Below, piece by piece: positions 8,073-15,615 of a DNA stretch of 64,000 nucleotides. The notes under the pieces are model-generated. The model saw only the letters and a list, made by a program, of their open reading frames with translations, had not been told where the DNA came from and did not search any database. The stretch comes from Arthrobacter sp. B2a2-09 (GTDB lineage Bacteria > Actinomycetota > Actinomycetes > Actinomycetales > Micrococcaceae). Location: the NCBI RefSeq assembly GCF_027587375.1, contig NZ_JAMXIC010000006.1, positions 186,001 to 250,000 on the forward strand, in the 5' to 3' direction. Every line of letters starts with the position of its first letter. The stretch's first letter is position 1. A program made the translations under genes and the position numbers.

Positions 8073-9217
8073 GCCGCCTCGAAGATATGTATGGTGCAGG
8101 CGCCATGGTCGAGACCGGCGGTACCGCCACCGGTGACGTGGGTCATCGCCCACCGCGCTTTGTCGATCTGCCGTGCGCCCGCTTGGTCAGTAAGCTGCCA
8201 GAACGCCTCGGCGACCTGCGCGACGCCGCTCGCGCCGACCGGGTGGCCCTTCGAGAGCAGGCCCCCGCTGGGGTTCACCACCACGTCACCGCCGAAGGTC
8301 GTCTTGCCGTCGCGAATAAGGTCCACGCCGTGCCCGGGCTCGGCGAGCCCGAAGGCCTCGTAGTAAATGAGTTCGGCGATCGAGAACGCATCGTGCAGCT
8401 CGATCATGTCGAGATCCTTCGGCCCGATGCCGGCCATCGCATAGGCGTCGCGGGCAGAATCGTAGGAGATCTCGGGCTTGATCATGTCGCGGAAGCCCTC
8501 GGCGACATGACCGGAGTGCAGCACAGAGGCGGCCACGCGGATGCCGGGCTTGGAGTCGAGGCGCTTGCGTGCGCGCTCTGAGGCGAGCACGACGACGGCG
8601 GCACCGTCACCTGTGGGGCAGCACATGGGCAGGGTGAGCGGGTCGGCGACGCGGCGCGCGTTCAATACCTCTTCGACGGTCGTCTCCTGGCGGAATTGCG
8701 CGAACGGATTCAGTGCGCCGTGCTTGCGGGCCTTGACGCTGACCAGCGCGAGGTCCTCGGGCGTCGCGTCGGTCTCGTGAAGGTAGCGGGTGGCGCGCAT
8801 CGCGTACACCGCGGGCATGATGATGCCCTGCTTGACTTCGCGATCCTCTGGAGAGAGGGGCAGCGTACCGCCGCCGAACTGCGTCAGTTTCTCGACGCCG
8901 ATCACGACGGCGATATCGATCAGGCCCTGCGAGATGGCCTGCCACGCCTCGTGTATCGCCGTGGCACCGCTTGAGCAGGCGTTGTCGACGTTGACCGTGG
9001 GGATAGTGCCGAGCCCGATCTCTTTGCAGATGCGCTGCCCGGTCATCATGCCACCGTAGGAGTGGCCGACATAAACGGCGTCGATGTCCGACTTTTCAAT
9101 TCCAGCATCGCGGATCGCATCGATGAGCGGGGAGACCGCGAGGCCGACATACGAGGAGGTGCGGTGCTTCCCGAACGGGATCATCGCCGCCGAAATCACA
9201 AATACGTTGTCACTCAT
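8069..9217 (-). CDS. Thiolase-family protein (SCP-x/lipid-transfer type)
   Basis: The ATG at 9217 lies 1 bp after the stop of the DUF35 gene, giving 382 residues. The nucleophile region VDNACSSGATAIHEA, the ELHDAFSIAELIYYE segment and the SKGHPVGASG histidine motif place it in the non-decarboxylating thiolase superfamily close to acetyl-CoA acetyltransferase/lipid-transfer proteins. In steroid side-chain degradation, thiolase-like Ltp2 works with a DUF35 domain (ChsH2) as a retro-aldolase. The identical adjacency here makes either thiolytic or retro-aldol C-C cleavage of a CoA ester possible. The choice between them is open. Confidence 0.85.
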   Translation of the reverse strand: MSDNVFVISAAMIPFGKHRTSSYVGLAVSPLIDAIRDAGIEKSDIDAVYVGHSYGGMMTGQRICKEIGLGTIPTVNVDNACSSGATAIHEAWQAISQGLIDIAVVIGVEKLTQFGGGTLPLSPEDREVKQGIIMPAVYAMRATRYLHETDATPEDLALVSVKARKHGALNPFAQFRQETTVEEVLNARRVADPLTLPMCCPTGDGAAVVVLASERARKRLDSKPGIRVAASVLHSGHVAEGFRDMIKPEISYDSARDAYAMAGIGPKDLDMIELHDAFSIAELIYYEAFGLAEPGHGVDLIRDGKTTFGGDVVVNPSGGLLSKGHPVGASGVAQVAEAFWQLTDQAGARQIDKARWAMTHVTGGGTAGLDHGACTIHIFEAA

Positions 9218-9218
9218 G

Positions 9219-9623
9219 TTAAGCCTCTCGCTTTTCGCCGGCCGCCGGCGCGAAGAACCAGTCGTCGTCGTCGATACCAAGCTCGACCCGCATGTCGGGG
9301 CGCAGTGGGACGTCACCCTCGCGGATGTCGGCCAAGGTGCGTACGCCATTGTCCAGGTCGACATAGCCAAGGGGGCGGATGCCCGCGGTGCCGACGTGTA
9401 TGCGGGTGAAGGAGTAGAGCACGCCGGTGCTCGGCAGCGCAACGCGGCTTACATCGCGGCTGATGCAGGAACTGCAGACCACGCGGCTGCCGATCATCGT
9501 GCAGCCACATGCGTTGCACTGGCTGCCGACCAGGCGCTGCCCTTCGGCGAACGTGCCGATCAGGCTGTCGGCCTCCATGTCTGCAATGGGCTGTGAGGCT
9601 GGGGCCTCGGTAGTCGCAGTCAT
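9219..9623 (-). CDS. Zn-ribbon/OB-fold (DUF35) protein
   Basis: The start ATG at 9623 overlaps the ferredoxin stop by 4 bp (ATGA), giving 134 residues. A rubredoxin-like zinc ribbon (CNACGCTMIGSRVVCSSC) is followed by an OB-fold segment (STGVLYSFTRIHVG, RPLGYVDLDNGVRTLADI), the pattern of DUF35/DUF35_N proteins. These small proteins bind acyl-CoA and act as partner subunits of thiolase-like or hydratase enzymes. The stop codon lies 1 bp from the thiolase start, strongly suggesting a 1:1 complex with that thiolase. Confidence 0.87.
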   Translation of the reverse strand: MTATTEAPASQPIADMEADSLIGTFAEGQRLVGSQCNACGCTMIGSRVVCSSCISRDVSRVALPSTGVLYSFTRIHVGTAGIRPLGYVDLDNGVRTLADIREGDVPLRPDMRVELGIDDDDWFFAPAAGEKREA

Positions 9624-9838
9624 TGCGCGCCTTCCTTGGTGGCCATGGCACTCAGGGCGATGGCACGGGTCGGGCAAACGTTGATGGCCATCTGGATCTT
9701 GTCTTCGGGGTCGCCGTGCTCGTCGGTGACGATGGCAATGCTGAGATCGTCAAGGTCGAAGGTGCCCGGCGCGTAGAACGTGCACTGCCCCGAACCCATG
9801 CACCGGTCCCGGTCGACGGTGAGGTTTTCAGACATCAT
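9620..9838 (-). CDS. [3Fe-4S] ferredoxin, P450 partner
   Basis: This 72-residue protein has the three-cysteine pattern of P450-associated single-cluster ferredoxins: RDRCMGSGQC (C-x5-C) and NVCP near the C-terminus. The first ATG at 9838 overlaps the P450 stop codon as ATGA; a second ATG is the next codon. The tight coupling with the P450 upstream identifies it as that enzyme's immediate electron donor. It needs a reductase; the two reductases near the left end of the window are candidates. Confidence 0.9.
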   Translation of the reverse strand: MMSENLTVDRDRCMGSGQCTFYAPGTFDLDDLSIAIVTDEHGDPEDKIQMAINVCPTRAIALSAMATKEGAQ

Positions 9839-11124
9839 GCCTCCTTCGGCGTGTACTCGAGGAAGAGCTTGTTGTGGCCGCGGAACTTGTAGCTACGGAT
9901 CAGGTTCCACTCGCGGGAGTCCGTTGAACCGTGGTGCTCGTCGCTGATCCACATGCGCTCGGTGCGTTCGAGGAAGCGTTGGATCGAGAAGACCGCTTCG
10001 GCGCGCGCGAGCGGGGCGCCGGGGCAGGTGTGGATGCCGCGGCCGAAGGCGAGGTGCTGCCTGGCGTTCGCTCGTTCGATGTCGAACTCGGCCGGATTGT
10101 CGAAGAGCCGTGGATCGCGGCCCGAAGCGCCGTGCAGCAGCATGACGACGGTGCCGGGGGCGAGGTCGAACCCACCGATGCTGGTGGCGACTTTGGTGAG
10201 GCGGAAGGAGCCCTTGATCGGCGCTTCGATGCGGAGCGTTTCCTCGATGAACTTCGGAATCAGCGAGGGTTCACGGCGCAACAGGTCCTGCAGGTCTTGG
10301 TCCTCGGCGATACGTTGCAGGGCGATGCCCATCAGCTGCACCGTGGTCTCCTGGCCGGCGGCAAACATGTTCGACGCGATACGGGCGACCTCAAGTGGCT
10401 CGGGAAGGGAGCCGTCGGGGAAGGTGGCGAGCGCCATGCCGGTGATCACGTCTTCCTTTGGATCATCGCGGCGCTGCTCGATCTTCGCGACGAAGTAGTC
10501 GTAGAGCTTTTCGATGCTGCTGTGATGGCTGGCCTGAAGCTCGAGGTTGCCGAGCACGGGGCCCGGAGCCGAGGCGAGCAACTCAAGCAGCATGGGGTGA
10601 TCCTCCTCAGGCACGCCGAGCAGGTCGGCGACCGCGAGGATGGTGTAGCCCTTGGCATAGTCCCAAATGAAGTCGCAATGACCCCGCTGGATGATCTCGT
10701 CAAGGAAGCGGTCCGCAGTGCGCTTGAGGAAGTCTTCGTTCTCCTTGAGGCGTTTCGGTGTGATGAGACCCATCAGGAGTGTGCGGTGGTCGGTGTGAAC
10801 CGGCGGATCGAAGGTGACGATCTGGTCGTTGTTCGGGAAGTACTGACGGTACTTCTCGAGGAGCTCGCTCAGGTCGTCGCCGACGAGTTCGACCGGGATG
10901 TCGAGAACCGGCCCGCCTGTGCGGTTGATCGAGGAGTAAACCTCAGGCTGGTGGTACACCTGTAGAGCTTCTTCGTATCCCGTGACGATCACGACGCCGT
11001 ATTTTGGCTCACGCCACACCGGATGGTTGGCGAGCATGTAGTCGAAGTAGGGCTCTGCCGTCTTCGCTGTCTCCGGGTCGGTGAAGAAGTCAATCTTGGT
11101 GGGATCGATGTCGACGGTGGTCAT
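9835..11124 (-). CDS. Cytochrome P450 (first of two)
   Basis: The 429-residue protein shows all P450 landmarks: the I-helix oxygen-activation motif AAGQETTV (acid-alcohol pair E-T present), the K-helix EETLRIEAP (ExxR), and the heme loop FGRGIHTCPGAPLAR with the axial Cys at about residue 367. The ATG at 11124 follows AAAGGGACTCAG. It heads an operon P450 - [3Fe-4S] ferredoxin - DUF35 - thiolase - CoA-transferase, joined by ATGA overlaps or a 1-bp gap. It probably hydroxylates a hydrophobic substrate before CoA activation and chain cleavage. The CYP family cannot be named from sequence reading. Confidence 0.93.
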   Translation of the reverse strand: MTTVDIDPTKIDFFTDPETAKTAEPYFDYMLANHPVWREPKYGVVIVTGYEEALQVYHQPEVYSSINRTGGPVLDIPVELVGDDLSELLEKYRQYFPNNDQIVTFDPPVHTDHRTLLMGLITPKRLKENEDFLKRTADRFLDEIIQRGHCDFIWDYAKGYTILAVADLLGVPEEDHPMLLELLASAPGPVLGNLELQASHHSSIEKLYDYFVAKIEQRRDDPKEDVITGMALATFPDGSLPEPLEVARIASNMFAAGQETTVQLMGIALQRIAEDQDLQDLLRREPSLIPKFIEETLRIEAPIKGSFRLTKVATSIGGFDLAPGTVVMLLHGASGRDPRLFDNPAEFDIERANARQHLAFGRGIHTCPGAPLARAEAVFSIQRFLERTERMWISDEHHGSTDSREWNLIRSYKFRGHNKLFLEYTPKEA

Positions 11125-11449
11125 CTGAGTCCCTTTCCCTTCAGTCTGAGTCCGCCCTTGCCTCGATGTCCGCGCGCCGTTGCCTCGGGACTATTCGAGA
11201 TGAATCAAGAGCTCATGATGTTTTGTTGAATAGAACGCCTGTACTGTTAGACGACATTCTTAGCATGGGCCTCGGGCGGGCTAGTGTCAAGCGTGCTTCC
11301 GCCAAGTGTCGGAAATCAAAGGTGATTGCTTCCTATTGACGCCGCGTGGCGAGTCGTGCCACATTTAAACGCACTTCACTGTAGGGCATTGCTGTTCCGT
11401 TGTAGGAGTCAAGCGCTATTTAGATGGCCCGGGCACAACCCCGGGAGAA
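11125..11449. promoter_or_regulatory. Divergent intergenic region of P450 operon and cyclase gene
   Basis: These 325 bp hold no convincing gene and are clearly more AT-rich than the flanks. They must contain the promoters of the leftward P450 operon and the rightward cyclase gene. A CAAGCG core occurs twice: GTCAAGCGTGCTT at 11286-11298 and GTCAAGCGCTATT at 11409-11421. A third related sequence, CCAAGCGCTTAGT, occurs at 14974-14986 in the other divergent region of the cluster. No promoter boxes are clear enough to name. Confidence 0.45.
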
Positions 11450-12448
11450 ATGGAATCAGAGATGTCAGACGAACTCGGACCCGACCCCCTCGCCCCGTGG
11501 GTGCGGGAAATTGCAAGCAAGCACGATGCCAACCGCCACATCGAGGGCGTGCAGTGCCGTGGCTCGGTGGCGCTGATCGACCAGACGGCCCGGCTCCGCG
11601 GCGTCGGAGAGGTGAAGCTTGGCAAGGCCATCTCCCTTGAAAAGGAGATCGAGACTCGGCCCGCACACCTTCTCGGCGGCCGGAAAGCTGCCGAGAATGA
11701 GAAGGCGCAGTGGGAGAAGCTGGGTTTGTCAGAAATGCCCAGCGGCCACGGGGGCGTTGAACTTGAGGTGCAGATCGGCATTCATGGCCGCTCTGCCCAC
11801 GGAGGCGATGTCATCAAGTATGACGCCCACGGTGTCCATAACACCCACCTCGACGGGCTTGCACACATCGGCGCGGACGCCACCTGGCACGGCCCCATTC
11901 CCGCCCGGAATACCGAGACCGATGAAGACACGATGGTGAACTGGGCACAGCACGGCATTGCGACCCGCGGCGTGCTGCTCGACATCCCCGCCGTGCGCGG
12001 CGTCGAGTGGGTAACAGCCGAGGAACCCGTCACGGCCGCGGAGCTCGACGCCGCCCTCACGGCGAGCGGGGTGTCCCTTGAGCCCGGTGACGCGCTGATC
12101 ATCTACCAAGGCCGCGACAGGTACGAGGCCGCCGGGAACATCTACCCGAGCGGTGCCGCCGCGGTGAGGCGCCCGGGCATCGGGGAAGACGGCGCGAAGT
12201 GGATCGCCTCCAAAGACCCGGGCCTTGTCCTGTGGGACTTCCATGACGCCCGGAACACTCCCACCGGATCGCTGGAGGTGCACAGCCTCATCTGGGCGAT
12301 CGGCCTCTGCCTCGTCGACAACTGCCTGCTGGGCCCCGCCGTGGCCGCACTGAAGGAAGCCGGCACCTCTACGGGTCTGCTCGTGGCCGCACCTCCTGCT
12401 ATCCACCGTTCCACGGGCGTTCTCATCAATCCGCTCCTCCTTTACTAA
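11450..12448 (+). CDS. Cyclase/kynurenine-formamidase-family metal-dependent hydrolase
   Basis: The 332-residue protein contains the family metal-binding signature as HGVHNTHLDGLAHIG (HxxxTHxDxxxH), followed by RGVLLDIPAVRGVEW and DALIIYQGRDRYEA, as in PF04199 enzymes. These hydrolyse amides, lactones or cyclic ketones. It begins with ATG at 11450 close behind CCGGGAGAA; an ATG at 11462 is an alternative. It is transcribed away from the P450 operon across a 325-bp gap and ends in a strong hairpin. A role in ring opening of the cluster's substrate is plausible but not shown by sequence. Confidence 0.85.
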   Translation: MESEMSDELGPDPLAPWVREIASKHDANRHIEGVQCRGSVALIDQTARLRGVGEVKLGKAISLEKEIETRPAHLLGGRKAAENEKAQWEKLGLSEMPSGHGGVELEVQIGIHGRSAHGGDVIKYDAHGVHNTHLDGLAHIGADATWHGPIPARNTETDEDTMVNWAQHGIATRGVLLDIPAVRGVEWVTAEEPVTAAELDAALTASGVSLEPGDALIIYQGRDRYEAAGNIYPSGAAAVRRPGIGEDGAKWIASKDPGLVLWDFHDARNTPTGSLEVHSLIWAIGLCLVDNCLLGPAVAALKEAGTSTGLLVAAPPAIHRSTGVLINPLLLY

Positions 12449-12453
12449 AAAGT

Positions 12454-12499
12454 GAAAGCGCCGGTCCGGAGCGGCTTGCCGCTCCGGACCGGCGCTTTC
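12454..12499. terminator. Strong bidirectional hairpin terminator
   Basis: A 21-bp perfect stem (left arm begins GAAAGCGCCGGTCCGGAG) closes on a 4-nt CTTG loop. It separates the convergent cyclase gene and the alcohol dehydrogenase gene. The stem ends in AAA/TTT, so it can act on both strands. Confidence 0.85.
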
Positions 12500-12510
12500 T
12501 GCTGCCTGTC

Positions 12511-13527
12511 CTACTCGAATATGACGACGACCTTGTCGGTCGCTCCCGGCGTCGCGGCTAACTCGACGGCCTTTACAGCTTCCGTGAAGGGTATGACGTC
12601 GCTGATGATGTGCTGGTACTTGTCCCAGTGCTCGATGATCGAATCCGTCACCTCGAAGATCTCGGTGGGGTAGCCCATCGCCAACCGGATGTCGGGCTCT
12701 ATCGTCAGGAGTTCCTGGAAGTCGAGTTCGACGGGCTTCTTGTGCACGGCGACGATCGTGAGCACGCCGCGGTTGCGCATCGCCTTGAAGGCGGTTTCGA
12801 TGACAATGGGTGCTCCCGCTGCGTCGAAGTAGATGTCTGTGGCTGCCTTGGACCCTTGGCCCATGAAGCCGGGCACCTCCCCGTGGAGGCTCTTGAGGCG
12901 TTCGACGACGTCCTCCTCTGCGGAGTTGATGACAGCGTCCGCCCCCACTCTAAGGGCCTTCTCAAGACGGTTCGGAACGACGTCGACGACCACCACGTGT
13001 TCCGCGCCTTTGTCCTTGAACCCGATCGCGGCACCGAGGCCGACGGGGCCCGCCCCGAACACGACGACTTTCGAGCCCTCGCCGGCGCCCGAGCGGTTTA
13101 CGCCGTGATATGCGACCGCCATCGGCTCGTTAAGCGCGGCGATTTCCCATGGAAGCTCGGCGGGGATGATGCGGAAATGGACCCCGGCCTTCGCGTCGAG
13201 CAGCACGACGCGCTCGGACAGTCCACCCTGTGCGCCGCCGTTCCCGATGATGCCGTCAGCGTTGGCCATCGGGTTTATTACGATGTGGTCGCCGACGGCG
13301 ACACCCGCTACGTCCTTGCCGATCCCGACCACTTCGCCGGCGATTTCGTGACCGAGCGGCGTGTGACCATCGCGAGGTGGGATGCCGCCACGGTGCGCGT
13401 AAAACACATCCGATCCGCAGATGCCGCAGGCCTTCGGGGCGATGACAACATCGCGAGGTCCGGCGGTGGGTTCCTCGACATCGAGAAACTCGACGGTGCC
13501 GGGCCCCGTAACGATGAGCGATTTCAT
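12511..13527 (-). CDS. Zinc-type alcohol dehydrogenase (MDR superfamily)
   Basis: The ATG at 13527 overlaps the ferredoxin stop (ATGA), giving 338 residues. The catalytic-zinc motifs CGICGSDVFYAHRGG and PLGHEIAGEVV are present and the NAD-binding motif is VVFGAGPVGLGAAIG. The usual four-cysteine structural-zinc lobe is absent: the region reads NPMANADGIIGNGGAQGGL. It therefore resembles MDR enzymes lacking structural zinc. It follows a P450 and its ferredoxin in one operon, so it probably oxidises the alcohol made by that P450. Confidence 0.88.
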   Translation of the reverse strand: MKSLIVTGPGTVEFLDVEEPTAGPRDVVIAPKACGICGSDVFYAHRGGIPPRDGHTPLGHEIAGEVVGIGKDVAGVAVGDHIVINPMANADGIIGNGGAQGGLSERVVLLDAKAGVHFRIIPAELPWEIAALNEPMAVAYHGVNRSGAGEGSKVVVFGAGPVGLGAAIGFKDKGAEHVVVVDVVPNRLEKALRVGADAVINSAEEDVVERLKSLHGEVPGFMGQGSKAATDIYFDAAGAPIVIETAFKAMRNRGVLTIVAVHKKPVELDFQELLTIEPDIRLAMGYPTEIFEVTDSIIEHWDKYQHIISDVIPFTEAVKAVELAATPGATDKVVVIFE

Positions 13528-13736
13528 GAATACTCCAATTCCTCGGTGACAAGTGAGAGCGAGCGGCTCGGGCACACATGCACCGCCTGGTTCGCTCGGG
13601 TGATTTCCTCGTTCGTCACGGGCTCCGCCCGAAGGATGAGGACCGTCCCGTCGTCGTCCTGGTCGAATGCATCGGGGTCGGTGAAGACACACTGTCCGGA
13701 GCCGATGCAGGTGGCTCGGTTCGCATTGATCTGCAT
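13524..13736 (-). CDS. [3Fe-4S] ferredoxin, partner of second P450
   Basis: Starting at ATG 13736 the protein is 70 residues with a C-x5-C (ATCIGSGQC) and a later HVCP motif, the single-cluster pattern of P450 ferredoxins. An in-frame GTG at 13742 overlaps the P450 stop codon as GTGA, matching the overlap style of this cluster, and may be the true start. The stop overlaps the alcohol dehydrogenase start. The order P450-ferredoxin-dehydrogenase is a compact hydroxylate-then-oxidise unit. Confidence 0.88.
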   Translation of the reverse strand: MQINANRATCIGSGQCVFTDPDAFDQDDDGTVLILRAEPVTNEEITRANQAVHVCPSRSLSLVTEELEYS

Positions 13737-13738
13737 GG

Positions 13739-14911
13739 TCACCACGCAACCGGGAGCTTGTAGATGCCGTAGTTCGGCCCGTACTCCTTGAACGGGATCT
13801 CAGCGAAGGGGACCGCGAGGCGCAGGGCCGGGATTCGGCGGATGACCGCTGACAAGACGATCTCCAGTTCCAGGCGGGCGAGGTTCTGGCCAAGGCATTG
13901 ATGGGGGCCGAAACCGAAGGCTACGTGATTGCGTGCCCCGCGCGTGAAATCGATCCTGTTCGGCTCGGGGAAGACCTCTGGATCCCGGTTGGCCGTGTTG
14001 GACAGCGCGAAGACCGCATCGCCCGCATGAATCAGCGTTCCGCCGACCTCAATGTCTGCTGTAGCCAGGCGGAGGCCGCCGATCTCGGCGATGGTGAAGT
14101 AGCGGAGCAGTTCCTCGACGGCGCCCGGCATGAGATCGGGATCGTCGCGCAGCTGCTGCAGCAGCTCGGGTTTGTCCAACAGGGTCGCGACACAGAGCGA
14201 GATCATGTTGGCGGTGGTCTCGTGCCCAGCGATCAGCAGCAGGAATCCTAGGCCGACGAGGTCCTGGGGATCAGCGCCGGCGGAGAGCTGTCGACTCAGG
14301 ATGTCGTTCCCGGGTGCCTCGATCCGCGAGTTCACAAGATCGGCGATGTATGACCTGAGTCGGCCCATCGCAGCCGCCTTCTCAACAGGCGTGGTGTGCT
14401 GGTCGACGAAGGCTGCGCTGTTCTCTTGAAAGAAGTCATGGTCGTCGTACGGCACACCCAGAAGCTCGGCGATCACCATGGACGGCACTGGTAGGGAGAG
14501 CGCAACGACGAAGTCCGTTTCGCTTGGGCCCTGAAGCATCATGTCAATGGCCTCCTCGACGATCTTCGTGATCCAAGGACGCATGGCAGCGACCTTCTTC
14601 ACCGTGAACTCGCCCATCACGCGACCTCGAGCCGTGGTGTGCTCGGGAGGGTCCATCTCGATCAGTTGCTTGAGCTTGTCCCCGGGCGCGTAGCCAATGT
14701 TGGTGGGGTGGCCAGGGAGCGAGCGATCCGAGCTGAAGCGGGCGTCGCTGAGTACGGCTCGGACATCCGCGTGCTTCGTGACCGCCCAGATCTTGCGGTC
14801 GTCCCGCCAACCCACCTGGCTGACAGGCTGTTCCTCCTGCAGGCGTGCGTGCTCAGCCGGAGGGTTGTATGGATCTACTCGCCGCGTTGAGAGGTTTGGT
14901 GTGGTTGTCAT
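13739..14911 (-). CDS. Cytochrome P450 (second of two)
   Basis: The ATG at 14911 lies behind GAAGGAGATCTC, giving 390 residues. Landmarks are IAGHETTANM (I-helix), the EELLR segment (ExxR in VEELLRYF) and the heme loop FGFGPHQCLGQNLAR with the axial Cys at about residue 339. The N-terminal VGWRDDRKIWAVTKHADVRAVLSD region resembles soluble CYP105-type bacterial P450s. It is clearly different from the P450 at 9835-11124, so the pathway probably contains two separate hydroxylations. Confidence 0.93.
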   Translation of the reverse strand: MTTTPNLSTRRVDPYNPPAEHARLQEEQPVSQVGWRDDRKIWAVTKHADVRAVLSDARFSSDRSLPGHPTNIGYAPGDKLKQLIEMDPPEHTTARGRVMGEFTVKKVAAMRPWITKIVEEAIDMMLQGPSETDFVVALSLPVPSMVIAELLGVPYDDHDFFQENSAAFVDQHTTPVEKAAAMGRLRSYIADLVNSRIEAPGNDILSRQLSAGADPQDLVGLGFLLLIAGHETTANMISLCVATLLDKPELLQQLRDDPDLMPGAVEELLRYFTIAEIGGLRLATADIEVGGTLIHAGDAVFALSNTANRDPEVFPEPNRIDFTRGARNHVAFGFGPHQCLGQNLARLELEIVLSAVIRRIPALRLAVPFAEIPFKEYGPNYGIYKLPVAW

Positions 14912-14940
14912 GAGATCTCCTTCGATCACCGAACAGCTCT

Positions 14941-14952
14941 GGTTGCGCAACC
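14941..14952. promoter_or_regulatory. Perfect 12-bp palindrome upstream of second P450
   Basis: GGTTGCGCAACC is a perfect palindrome 30 bp upstream of the P450 start, in the divergent gap with the 7Fe ferredoxin gene. A further short inverted repeat, TCAAA...TTTGA, follows at about 14955-14972. The position suits a repressor or activator site, but the binding protein is unknown. Confidence 0.4.
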
Positions 14953-15057
14953 ATCAAAGTGCTAGTTTTGAGGCCAAGCGCTTAGTTAATGCAGTCTAGC
15001 CACGCTCGGCTTCTTGCGTCTAGGCCGATTCCAAAGGTGTTCAGAAAGAGGGAGATC

Positions 15058-15372
15058 ATGACTTTCGTCGTAACGCAGGCCTGTGTTGATGTGCAGGACA
15101 AGAGTTGTATCCAGGTTTGTCCAGCAGATTGCCTTTATGAAGGTGGTCGAATGATGTATATCAACCCGAGCCAATGCATAAACTGCGGCGCGTGCGAGGA
15201 AGCGTGTCCGGTTTCCGCCATTCGCTTCGAGGAGGATCTCGAAACTGAAGACCAATCATTTTTGAAACTGAATGCTGAATTCTTCGAGGGTCGGGATGTG
15301 CCTAAAGGTGGCAGGAAGTTGGGGAAGATCGAGCATGATGTCGCCTACATTGCCCAGCTGCCCCAGATGTGA
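15058..15372 (+). CDS. 7Fe-type ferredoxin (second copy)
   Basis: The ATG at 15058 follows AGAGGGAGATC, giving 104 residues. It has the same cysteine layout as the ferredoxin at 674-997 (QACVDVQDKSCIQVCPADC and CINCGACEEACP) and a C-terminal GGRKLGKIEHD, so the two are paralogues. Its codon use is noticeably more A/T-rich than that of its neighbours, hinting at a separate origin. It is divergent from the second P450 and upstream of an exporter gene. It probably supplies electrons to one of the P450s. Confidence 0.9.
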   Translation: MTFVVTQACVDVQDKSCIQVCPADCLYEGGRMMYINPSQCINCGACEEACPVSAIRFEEDLETEDQSFLKLNAEFFEGRDVPKGGRKLGKIEHDVAYIAQLPQM

Positions 15373-15429
15373 TCGGGTTTCGGATGTTTGCTGATTGACA
15401 CTCTTGGCGATGTAGATCACACTGAATCT

Positions 15430-15457
15430 GTTGTAGCGATCATATGTTCCTTACAAC
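15430..15457. promoter_or_regulatory. Inverted repeat upstream of MFS gene
   Basis: GTTGTA (15430-15435) and TACAAC (15452-15457) form an inverted repeat with a 16-bp spacer. It lies in the 243-bp gap between the ferredoxin and the MFS gene, where nothing else is coding. Spacing and symmetry are compatible with a dimeric regulator; this is only a candidate site. Confidence 0.3.
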
Positions 15458-15615
15458 GAAACAGCTTCGGATTTAGCGGCGATGCAGCCACTGACCGTCC
15501 TTGTACAGATCGAAGGAGCTCTCCCGGCCGCGGCGGACAGTGTCGTTCAGGCCCCGGGAACTCCCAGCCTCCCTGTCGCCTCGCGACAGGCCCTCAATGT
15601 GGAGAGTGACAAGAC

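Noticed and set aside
15388..15609. Short plus-strand frame in the gap before the second MFS gene
   Set aside because: No ribosome binding site, no similarity to any family, and the gap looks regulatory.
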